Shown here piece after piece: positions 11,120-21,445 of a stretch of 64,000 nt of DNA (position 1 is the first letter of the stretch; each line of letters begins with the position of its first letter). This stretch comes from Isoperla grammatica (taxonomy: Eukaryota; Arthropoda; Insecta; Plecoptera; Perlodidae). Where the stretch lies: the NCBI GenBank assembly GCA_945910005.1, contig OX246737.1, positions 78,502,431-78,566,430 on the forward strand, read 5' to 3'. The notes beneath the pieces are model-generated. The model saw nothing but the letters and a program-made list of their open reading frames with translations, made no database searches and was not told the origin of the DNA. A program made the translations under genes and the position numbers.

Positions 11120-12209
11120 TTAAGTCACCATATTTTTTAAGCGTTTGTAATCTCCAAGTAATGGCTCGGCAAAATTATTATTCTCTACTCTTCTATATAA
11201 CCTTTCCCTTTGTTTTATTAGGTTTATTAGTCGGCCATCTATCCATGGGCTGGTGTTATGGTCAAGAGGGGCTACCTTCTTTACTCGGGTACAATTGATT
11301 ACGTGGTCGTTAAGTTTATTCTGAATTATTGTTGACATCTCATCGGCTGTCATGTGGTCATGAAGGAGAATTGGAGAATTTGAAAGGTTGTCTACAAGTT
11401 GGTCATAGTCTAGAACTGGTATTAGCTTTTTCCCTTTTATTTTTTCATGAGTACATCTCTTGGAGATCTCTGTAACTAGCATCTCATGATCAGATATGCT
11501 TGTAGAAACATTAGAAATAGTTAGGGGGTGAGTGTGCGGGTTGCAGATAATATGGTCTATTAGAGTAGACGAGCCTGCGGCTATACAGGTAGGGTGCTTG
11601 GTGTTGGCAATGTAACACCCATTACTTTTAATAGTACTGCTGTAATTTTTTTTGAAGATGTCATGTTTTTTGGAGGATATATCAATATTTATGTCTCCAG
11701 CAGATACCTATAGTCGTAAAGTTGGCAAGAATAGCATCCAGTAGTTGTATGAAATCATCTGGAGTTGAATTAGTAGGGTTGTTTGATCGGTATATTGCAC
11801 CAATTGAAAACTTTGTTATCCATGGTAAGTTAGTTAATTCAATGTGAACATAGCTGTTATCATTATCACTGCCTCTATCTATGGTTATGTAGCTTAGATC
11901 TTCTTTGATGAACACACATACACCACCTCCTTGTCTTGATGGCCTACATGAGAATTCAGCTCTATAGCCAGGGATATTGAGAAAAGGGGTTTCTTCGGTT
12001 GAAAACCAGACTTCGGTTACAACGATAGTATGATAGTGTATATTTGAAGATGAGATGAGAGCATTTAAACTGTCCAGCTTGTTACCACGGATGCTTCTTG
12101 CATTAAGGTACAACATTTTTAGATTTCTTGCATGAGTTTCTGTGATATCTGTTATTGTGGCACACTTATTTAGGGTTACATTATGGTGTACGCCAACGCT
12201 GTGTGCCAT
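11120..12209 (-). pseudogene. AP-like endonuclease domain of the nested non-LTR element
   Basis: The minus-strand frame 12209-11682 carries LKMLYLNARSIRGNKLD (Asn motif), HTIVVTEVWFS (Glu motif), GGGVCVFIKEDL and IGAIYRSNN, the usual exonuclease-endonuclease-phosphatase blocks. A frameshift near 11690 moves the next block (GDINIDIS) to another frame. SDHEMLVTEIS near 11500-11470 holds the catalytic SDH motif and leads into 11482-11120, which ends at TAA. It is disrupted by at least one shift and one stop. Confidence 0.8.
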
Positions 12210-12687
12210 ATCTAATTTACTATAAAGAAGAATATTTTAATATAGTGTACTAAAGAATATAATATCTATCTATATATAGTTCAGTCTTAATGTTAAACCT
12301 ACTATAAGAAAATAATTCTAGGATTGATAATCTGATTCTACAATAACTATAAGACTTGTACAACTAGTGCAGTTTGTACCTTAAACTAACTTATCTATGG
12401 ATTTACTAAAAAAGTCAAATATTAATTTTACAAATAAAATTTAAAAGAAAAATGAGATAAGACTTTAAAATTCAAATATAGATGAAGCGAAAAAAATAAC
12501 AGAAAATTTAAATAAGACTAAAAATTGAGTTAAGTATAAAACGACTGTAACGAGAATAGGCCAACGGATATGACGAAGGCTTTCAGATTTTCATGTGGAT
12601 GGAGATCAAACTTTGCTAAAGGGTAGATTATTGGATGGTTTTACAATAGAAGATGACGGGCTTTGATAATTTTTGAACAATATTACT

Positions 12688-13179
12688 TTAGTTTAATTTG
12701 TTCAGATCTTCGACTTTGTTAATGCGGTAGTTAGCCAGTATTCTCCCGTCTTCTGTCCACGCGTGGAAAGGACCCACAATATTACGTGCCTGCCGTAGAA
12801 TATGCAGGCGTCTTTCCGTCAGCGATTCCGTGAGTTTGATGCCTGATCCCTTTAGCTTTGCCTTGGATCGCCACACTTCTCTACGGTAGCGGTAGGCGAC
12901 AAACTTCACAATCACAGGACGGGACCGCTTCTCGCCCCTATCCCCGCGCCCTGGAGGCTTCCCCAGCCGATGAGCGCGGTCAATCATGTCAATTTTAAAA
13001 TTCGGAAGGTTGATTTTCTTCTGAATAAATTGAACCACGAGCTCTTCGGAGTCTTCACTGTCACCCTCTGGTAGCCCGTGTATGACCAAGCAATTCCTGC
13101 GGCTATATTGCTCTTGTTCATCTATATTTTCTTCTATTTTGGCGAGTCTCCTCTCCAAGGTGGTGTTCATCTTCTGCAT
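12688..13179 (-). pseudogene. ORF1 protein (L1-transposase-22-like) fragment
   Basis: 163 residues on the minus strand: a coiled-coil-like start (LERRLAKIEENIDEQEQ), then YSRRNCLVIHGLPEG, FKIDMIDRAHRLGK, RPVIVKFVAYRYRREVW and a C-terminal ILANYRINKVEDL. This is the ORF1 architecture of coiled coil, RRM-like core and C-terminal domain found in L1 and several CR1-related elements, where it binds element RNA. In-frame sequence upstream of 13179 (ISESNKDLNQQTDISTH) is separated by a TGA, so the true N-terminus is broken and the ORF is 5'-decayed. Confidence 0.75.
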
Positions 13180-13300
13180 ATCCGTATTTATGTTGACTTG
13201 TAATGTCTGAAGAATTCAATGTGTACTAATATCAGTCTGTTGGTTTAGGTCCTTATTACTTTCGCTTATTTGTGTTAACTTTAGTTGTATTCAATACTTA

Positions 13301-14165
13301 TTCACTTCTGTTTATGTGTACGACATTACAATCAATGCTTCACCGGATAAAAATGTGTTACGTGATTCGACCAAAGCCAACCTGTATAAAACAATGGGGT
13401 GCATGCAATTAAAATTTGAAAACAATGGCAAGACACCGACGGTGAAGTGTAAATAACTGATTTTAGTTGTGGGTGTACAAGTTAATTGTCGTCGTTGGTC
13501 ATTGGCGTCGTTATTTAATTACTGTCTTATCATTTGTTCTGTTAATTAATTGGCATACACATTATACTAGCATATACAATATAACTGATAACTTTCTTTT
13601 CGCTGAAGCCAGTAAAATGCAAAAAAAGCCACTAATAAAATTTTGCATGTCAGGTCATATCGGCAAGAGATTGGCGAGCCAAGCAAATCTCTGTTTTCCT
13701 TGTAGGTGTTCTGCATGAGCAAAATATTGAATGAGTGGAATTTGAAAGAAGGCTAGCTGGCCGGCCGGCCGGCGTGCTCGATGAGCAGCACTAATCTGGT
13801 AATTGCACCCCAACTATACATGCTCTAAGATTGCACCCCGCCGGAGCAGGTAGGCCTACTAGTCCACGTGCTCCCTCGCCTGCGTGCCAAGTTTGTAAGG
13901 TTCCAAGAAACCCCACAAGGGTCGCGTCTCTCCACTGTCGTGCAGCATTTTGACTGTAATTGATGTTTTATTTTTTTACGTTGATATTTCTTAGTAAATC
14001 AAAATTAGCAAGTGGACACCTCCAAGAGATAAGTTCAATACAGCATTACAAAAAAACTCGATCCATTTGAAACGATAACATAGCCGTGGACCATTTTATA
14101 ATTTTTGATCGGGTACACATTGACGAATTGAAAAATTGCCCACAAAAATTCTACACAAACATAAT
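13301..14165. other. Intergenic DNA, no gene seen
   Basis: Holds a (GGCC)n run at 13759-13773. The short frame at 13467-13718 matches nothing I recognise. The 5' end of the minus-strand non-LTR element may extend a little into this stretch. Confidence 0.4.
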
Positions 14166-15100
14166 ACTTAAAGTGCCCGTTCACCTCTTTAGCAAGTTGT
14201 TCTCTATGTATAGTTTAACCCTAAACACCAATGTTTGGGTGTATATCACGCGGCCTATACCATCAGGTGTTCTTTGTTTATTCGCGCAACTTGCTGTTCG
14301 AGGTGGTTTTCCTACGTCATGTAACCCATGTTGCCAACTCTGCGCTGCTTCTCCAGCAGGCATTGGAAAGAGGGGTGGTATTGAAGATGCGTGGTTGGCT
14401 GAAGACATCAATAGAGGGAGAGCACGTTGTCTGACGAGATACTTTGTTCAAATGAAAGTGGTGCAGAAGGCGCGTGGTCAAGCGGATAGTTACAAGATTT
14501 GTAACAACTCACTGGAAATGTGTTTATATTTCTCTTCAATTTGTGAAATGATAAAAGTATTTGTCAAGATAAGGAATATAATTATAATACTTTTGTCAAA
14601 TTAAGAAATAAAGTTACTTGCGCCGAACAAGTTTTCACAAAGACCTCAAGTAAAATTTCACAAACTTACGTTTGTTTGATACATCTCGGTGAAAATTCTT
14701 CTTTTTACAAGTATGTCGTTACATAAGACTACGACGTAAAACGTACTTTTTGACGTATTTGTGTTAATTTCTATTTGACCTGCCATTTTATGTATTGCTA
14801 TATTGTGAAGAATAAAACGGTTTCATTTGTAGTGGACGGAAAATTTGAAACGACTATACACATGCGCTTGGCCGGATACTTTTCGCCCAATCCTGCAGAT
14901 GCGTGAAGCAAGGTCACACCACACTCCGGGGTAAGGTATTGCCAAACGTACAACGTTGAGTACAATTCATAAAACATTTAACCACTAATTACGTGGAACT
15001 CGTATCACTTTCGGTGAAACTGTTGTTGAATATGTGTTCTATATACGAACTTGAGTGCCTAGGTACACATTGCAGCAAGAGGTGAACGAACACTTTAAGT
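14166..15100. mobile_element. Non-autonomous TIR element, copy 2 (inverted relative to copy 1)
   Basis: ACTTAAAGTGCCCGTTCACC at 14166 and its inverted partner ending at 15100 are the same TIRs as in 1667-2582, and the body is that element in opposite orientation. The plus-strand frame at 14325-14604 corresponds to minus-strand 2156-2518 of copy 1. The frame at 14777-14960 has an in-frame TGA relative to copy 1. It abuts directly the inverted-repeat region that starts at 15103. Confidence 0.7.
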
Positions 15101-15102
15101 GT

Positions 15103-16555
15103 TTTATAGGAAGTACTACTTACGTACAAATTTAGTTTTTTTATGTGCATCTGAACTCAAATGTACTAAACTTGGCTCCCGTTCGCATCTTGATGAAGGA
15201 ACTGTGACCTAAGGGAGTGGTCTCAATCTCTTCCTTTAAGCTTATAAAATAATAATTTTGATGGTGCCAAACTCCAGTAATAGGCGTTTACGAGTTGCAT
15301 GTAAAAAACAAAATGGCTACCACAACAGGTGGTTTTGACCATTTATCTTCGTAACCGTACTATTTACGACCAAATCTAACATAACAAAAACTATTCCTTG
15401 TACAATTTTACATAACATTCATATTCAGGTATTTTTATATGACATACCATTTACGTACAAATTTAAATTTGTGTATGTAAATCTGTACTAAAATGTACAA
15501 GCATTGGCTCCCCTGGGCTTGATGAAGCAAGTATGGACTATAATAGTGGGCTCAATCTCTTCCTTACAACTTATAGAATAATAATAATTTTGATGGTGCC
15601 AAACTCAAATATCGCGTCGCGTCGCGTTCAAGAGAAACACGTAACAAAAAAATTTTTAGTACTAATAAACATAGAGAAATATTAATTTTTATGGTAATAG
15701 TTTGTCCTATAAAAATATGTAAATATCTTATGTGTGTAAAATTTTGTGAGGAATTATTTTTGTCATATTAGATTTTGTCATCAACCGTACGGTTATGACG
15801 GTAAATTGGAAAAAACTACATATAGTGGTCGCCATTTTGTATTTTACATGTAACTCGATAATGCCTTATATTTAAGGTAGGCTCCATCACAATTATTATT
15901 TTATTAGCTGAAAAGAAGAGATTGAGCTCACTCCTATACTTTCTTCAAGAAACAACCGACGGATGTACATCTGAATACACCCTATTGGCGGGCCTTTTGT
16001 TTTTTGCGTGTATCTCTTAAACGCCAAATATTTGAGTTTGGCACTATTAAAATTATAATTCTAAAAGTTAAAATGAAGAGATCGAGCCCACTCACATAGT
16101 CCATACTTGCTTCATCTAGTAGCCCAGGGGAGCCAATACTTGTACATTTTAGTACAGATTAACACACACAAATTTAAATTTGTACGTAAATGGTATGCCA
16201 TATAAAAATACCTGAAGATGAATGTTATGTAAAATTGTACAAGAAATATTTTTTGTCACGTTAGATTTTGTCGTAAATAGTACGGTTACGAAGATAAATG
16301 TCCAAAACCACCTGTTGTGGTAGCCATTTTGTTTTTTACATGCAACTCGTAAACGCCTATTACTGGAGCTTGGCACCATCAAAATTATTATTTTATAAGC
16401 TTAAAGGAAGAGATTGAGAACACTCCCTTAGGTCACAGTTCCTTGCTTCATCAAGAAGCGAACGGGAGCCAAGTTTAGTACATTTGAGTTCAGAACTTCA
16501 GACACACATAAAAAAAAAAAATTGTACGTAAGTAGTACTTTCTATAAAAATACTA
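15103..16555. repeat. 1.45-kb inverted repeat with ~0.54-kb arms
   Basis: The left arm (about 15103-15640) and right arm (about 16010-16555) are inverted copies. For example, AGTACTACTTACGTACAAAT at 15111 mirrors the segment near 16530, TGACCTAAGGGAGTG near 15207 mirrors 16422-16437, and AACTCCAGTAATAGGCG near 15270 mirrors 16355. Each arm holds about 1.5 units of a 337-bp repeat. The 370-bp centre is also partly self-complementary. No coding region. Confidence 0.8.
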
Positions 16556-16890
16556 AAGTATTACGTTTGTGTAGAATTTTATTGGGGATAATTTTTGTCA
16601 TCATACGAATTGCCATAAAACTTACGGTTGTGAAGATAAATAGTAAAAACCTCTTGAGGTTCGGCTATTTTGTTTTTTATGTATAACTTGTAAATGCCTA
16701 TTACTGGAGCTTGGCACCTTCTAAATTATTATTATAAAACTAAAACGAAGAGAGTACTAGACTTTTCTTTCGAAATAGTACAATATTATTATTGTCAATA
16801 CTTCGATGCATTACACTTGCGTTTAGCAGGCGCACAAAAGCCGTGGCGCATTCTCGTCTTTAATACTTCACTTATACAAATCGCTTAAAG
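16020..16890 (+). repeat. Tandem ~337-bp repeat units
   Basis: The landmark TTGGCAC(C/T)AT(C/T)AAAATTAT recurs near 16036, 16371 and 16709, spacing 335-338 bp. Each unit contains AAAATGGCTACCACAAC-like and GGAGCCAA-like blocks. The same unit in opposite orientation forms the left arm (landmarks near 15250 and 15590, about 340 bp apart). Confidence 0.75.
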
Positions 16891-17283
16891 ATAAAATTTT
16901 GAAAAAAATTCATCTACAAGGCAACACTCTGAGATTTCTATACATGTATGAAAATGTTTGTAATATTTTGATAATATATAGTTTTTCCACGGTTTTATAT
17001 ATTAAGAATATATTAATTTTATACTTAATTGCCGATAACTTTAGTACTATGTAGCGTAGATGAATAATTCTTACACCGACAATTTTATCAATGGCATATA
17101 AATATATTGTATCAATCATTTTTGTTGTCAGACCAACTGTTTGGGCGTAATTGAGCAATATTCAATGCAATGTGTAGTCAAAATTAGGGGCGCCGGCCCC
17201 GCCCCCAGTCGCGATATCGCTTTGGCACCAAAGTGCGCTAAATACTGTGAGACCTCATGAACACATTGGTATATGGTGCTATA
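16891..17283. other. Spacer DNA, no gene seen
   Basis: AT-rich with no supported gene. It ends at the left target-site copy (ATA, 17281-17283) of element X. Confidence 0.5.
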
Positions 17284-17299
17284 TAGACCTTGGGCCAGC

Positions 17300-17972
17300 T
17301 ATAACCCCCCCTCCCCCCCCCCCCCCCCCCCCCGGTGCGGAAGGTCTGAAAGTGGTTTTGAGTACTTTGATGTATTGACTTTCGATTTTCACTTGTTAGC
17401 CAACATGGTTTTGGTGGGTGCACCCACCAGGGGTGTCCAAATGTGGTGCTGTGAAAACCATACAAATATTAATTGAGGTATGTTGCCAGTTCAAAGAATT
17501 AACTATTTTTATAAGGATGCACTCTTTTATACGTTAGCTACTAACTAATACAATTTGTTGATTTTCAGGGTTACACAAACTAGTTATCTATTCATGTTTT
17601 GTTTTTATTTCGAGCAAAACATTTATATAGTTTGGCCGCTCTGTAACGCCCCACCCCTCAAATAATGGAAGGTCTAAAAGTGGTTTCGATTACTATTATA
17701 TATGTTCTTTTGATTTTCACTTGTTAGCCAACATAGTTTTGGCGGGTTCATCTACCAGGGTTGTTCAAATGTGCCACCATACAAATTGATATTAATATTA
17801 TATGCAATTCTTGAGAATAAATCTAAATAGTTGTAAGTATATAACCTCACGCATCTAAAATGCTTAATAACATGAATTTTTTATTTTTCAGGGGTGAGAA
17901 AAACATTCTATATACATTTTATATGAATTTTTTAGATAAAAATGTATCATGTTTGCCCCATCTGTAACCCCC
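17300..17972 (+). repeat. Element X monomers 1-3 (left part)
   Basis: The landmark GGAAGGTCTGAAAGTGGTTT near 17340 recurs near 17670, and the array continues at 24631 after the foldback insertion. Each monomer has TTGTTAGCCAACATGGTTTT, and the first has a perfect 18-bp palindrome TGGTGGGTGCACCCACCA at 17412-17429, followed by GGGGTGTCCAAATGTGG. A C-homopolymer lies at about 17301-17334. Confidence 0.8.
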
Positions 17973-18162
17973 TGTAGCAGGGACTGAATACCCCCGTGAT
18001 GGAATACCCCCCGGTGATACAGCCCTAGAGTTGGGGTACCTCCCCGGTAAACAGGCCCTAGTGAACGAATACCTCCTCCCGTATACAAATACCCCCTACC
18101 CGGTAAACGATCACTAGGGATACAGTACCTCCCAGCACTTTAAATATCAAACGTATTGTTAA

Positions 18163-21100
18163 GGGGGGTATTTGAGCCCTAGGGAGGTATTACCTCCCAT
18201 GATTAACTCGTCAAAAGAGACTCAGGGAGGTACTAGAGCCCTAGGGATGTATTACCTCCCATTATTAACTCGTGTAAAAAGACCCAGGGAGGTATTTGAG
18301 CCATAGGGATGTATTACCTCCCATCATAAACTCGTGAAATAAGACTCAGGGAGGTATTTGAGCCCTAGGGATGTATTACCTCCCATGATTTACTCGTCTT
18401 ATAAGCCTCAGGGAGGTACTTGCGCCCTAGGGATGTATTACCTCCCATTATTAACTCGTGTAAAAAGACCCAGGGAGGTATTTGAGCCATAGGGATGTAT
18501 TACCTCCAATTATAAACTCGTGAAATAAGACTCAGGGAGGTATTTGAGCCCTAGGGATGTATTACCTCCCATGATTTACTCGTCTAATAAGCCTCAGGGA
18601 GGTAATTGCGCCCTAGGGATGTATTACCTCCCATAAAAAACTCGTGAAATAAGACTCAGGGAGGTATTTGAGCCCTAGGGATGTATTACCTCCCATAGAT
18701 AACTCGTGTAATAAGAGTCAGGGAGGTATTTGAGCCCTAGGGATGTATTACCTCCCATTATTAACTCGTGTAAAAAGACCCAGGGAGGTATTTGAGCCAT
18801 AGGGATGTATTACCTCCCATTATTAACTCGTGAAATAAGACTCAGGGAGGTATTTGAGCCCTAGGGATGTATTACCTCCCATGATTTACTCGTCTAATGA
18901 GCCTCAGGGAGGTACTTGCGCCCTAGGGATGTATGACCTCCCATAAAAAACTCGTGAAATAAGACAAAGGGAGGTATTTGAGCCCTAGGGATGTATTACC
19001 TCCCATAGATAACTCGTGTAATAAGAGTCAGGGAGGTACTTGCGCCCTAGGGATGTATAACCTCCCAAAAAAACTCGTGAAATAAGACAAAGGGAGGTAT
19101 TTGAGCCCTAGGGATGTATTACCTCCCATAGATAACTCGTGTAATAAGACTCAAGGAGGTATTTGAGCCCTAGGGATGTATTACCTCCCATAGATAACTC
19201 GTGTAATAAGAGTCAGGGAGGTATTTGAGCCCTAGGGATGTATTACCTCCCATGATTAACTCGTGTATTAGGACTCAGGGAGGTACTTGAGCCCTAGGGA
19301 TGTATTACCTCCCATGATTAACTCGTGTAAAAAGACTCAGGGAGGTATTTGAGTCCTAGGAATGTATTACCTCCCATAGATAACTCGTCAAATAAGACTC
19401 AGGGAGGTATTTGAGCCCTAGGGATGTATTACCTCCCATAGATAACTCGTCTAATAAGACTCAGGGAGGTATTTGAGACCTAGGGATGTATTACCTCCCA
19501 TGATTAACTCGTGTAAAAAGACTCAGGGAGGTATTTGAGCCCTAGGGATGTATAACCTCCCAAAGATAACTCGTCTAATAAGACTCAGGGAGGTATTTGA
19601 GCCCTAGGGATGTATTACCTCCCATAGATGACTCGTCTAATAAGACTCAGGGAGGTATTTGAGCCCTAGGGATGTATAACCTCCCATAGATAACTCGTCT
19701 AATAAGACTCAGGGAGGTATTTGAGCCCTAGGGATGTATCACCTCCCATAGATAACTCGTTTAATAAGACTCAGGGAGGTATTTGAGCCCTAGGGATGTA
19801 TTACCTCCCATGATTAACTCGTGTATTAGGACTCAGGGAGGTACTTGAGCCCTAGGGATGTATTACCTCCCATAGATAACTCGTAGAATAAGACTCAGGG
19901 AGGTATTTGAGCCCTAGGGATGTATAACCTCCCATAGATAACTCGTCTAATAAGACTCAGGGAGGTATTTGAGCCCTAGGGATGTACTACCTCCCATAGA
20001 TAACTCGTCTAATAAGACTCAGGTAGGTATTTGAGCCCTAGGGATGTATTACCTCCCATGATTAACTCGTGTAGTAGGACTCAGGGAGGTACTTGAGCCC
20101 TAGGGATGTATTACCTCCCATAGATAACTCGTGTAATAAGACTCAGGGAGGTATTTGAGCCCTAGGGATGTATTACCTCCCATGATTAACTCGTGTAGTA
20201 GGACTCAGGGAGGTACTTGAGCCCTAGGGATGTATTACCTCCCATAGATAACTCGTGTAATAAGACTCAGGGAGGTACTTGAGCACTAGGGATGTATTAC
20301 CTCCCATAGATAACTCGTGTAATAAGACTCAGGGAGGTATTTGAGCCCTAGGGATGTATAACCTCCCATAGATAACTCGTCTAATAAGACTCAGGGAGGT
20401 ATTTGAGCCCTAGGGATGTATTACCTCCCATGATTAACTTGTGTATTAGGACTCAGGGAGGTACTTGAGCCCTAGGGATGTAATACCTCCCATAGATAAC
20501 TCGTGTAATAAGACTCAGGGAGGTATTTGAGCCCTAGGGATGTATTACCTCCCATGATTAACTCGTGTATTAGGACTCAGGGAGGTACTTGAGCCCTAGG
20601 GATGTATTACCTCCCATAGATAACTCGTCTAATAAGACTCAGGGAGGTATTTGAGCCCTAGGGATGTATTACCTCTCATGATTAACTCGTGTATTAGGAC
20701 TCAGGGAGGTATTTGAGCCCTAGGGATGTAATACCTCCCATAGCTAACTCGTCTAATAAGACTCAGGGAGGTATTTGAGCCCTAGGGATGTATTACCTCC
20801 CATGATTAACTCGTGTATTAGGACTCAGGGAGGTACTTGAGCCCTAGGGATGTATTACCTCCCATAGATAACTCGTGTAATAAGACTCAGGGAGGTATTT
20901 GAGCCTTAGGGATGTATTACCTCCCATGATTAACTCGTGTATTAGGACTCAGAGAGGTACTTGAGCCCTAGGGATGTATTACCTCCCATAGATAACTCGT
21001 GTAATAAGACTCAGGGAGGTATTTGAGCCTTAGGGATGTATTACCTCCCATGATTAACTCGTGTATTAGGACTCAGAGAGGTACTTGAGCCCTAGGGATG

Positions 21101-21432
21101 TATTACCTCCCATAGATAACTCGTGTAATAAGACTCAGGGAGGTATTTGAGCCCTAGGGATGTATTACCTCCCATGATTAACTCGTGTAGTAGGACTCAG
21201 GGAGGTACTTGAGCCCTAGGGATGTATTACCTCCCATAGATAACTCGTGTAATAAGACTCAGGGAGGTATTTGAGCCCTAGGGATGTATTACCTCCCATG
21301 ATTAACTCGTGTATTAGGACTCAGGGAGGTATTTGAGCCCTTGGGATGTATAACCTCCAATAGATAACTCGTGTATTAGGACTCAGGGAGGTACTTGAGC
21401 CCTAGGGATGTATTACCTCCCATAGATAACTC
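18163..21432 (+). repeat. 62-bp satellite, left arm (~53 monomers)
   Basis: The monomer is GGGAGGTATTTGAG, CCCTAGGG, ATGTATTACCTCCC plus a 26-bp spacer such as ATAGATAACTCGTGTAATAAGACTCA. The first 36 bp form an imperfect palindrome centred on CCCTAGGG. Period is 62 (for example ACCTCCCA at 19741 and 19803). Spacer variants mark higher-order repeats: a three-monomer, 186-bp pattern at about 18240-18700, and an alternating two-monomer, 124-bp pattern (GTATTAGGACTC with TACTTGAG, GTAATAAGACTC with TATTTGAG) at about 20060-21300. No open frame of note. Confidence 0.95.
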
Positions 21433-21445
21433 GTCTAATAAGACT

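Larger units (their letters stand above)
4140..13300 (-). mobile_element. Decayed non-LTR retrotransposon, nested by two insertions
   Basis: Read on the minus strand the order is ORF1 (13179-12688), AP-type endonuclease (12209-11120), linker (11050-10707), first half of RT (8945-8470) and second half of RT to the C-terminus (5612-4665), with the 3' end near 4140. Two insertions split it: a foldback-type element at 5613-8466 and a plus-strand non-LTR element at 8950-10702. Each interruption falls inside the RT region, and the protein similarity resumes correctly on the other side. The 3' end abuts an (AGT)n tract at 4134-4147. The 5' end is uncertain. The ORF2 type fits the Jockey/CR1/L2 assemblage. 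Confidence 0.8.

Noticed and set aside
14086..14604. 172-codon plus-strand frame as a host gene
   Set aside because: Its start lies outside the TIR element and the rest inside it. Only the inner part is shared with copy 1, which has a different frame structure upstream.
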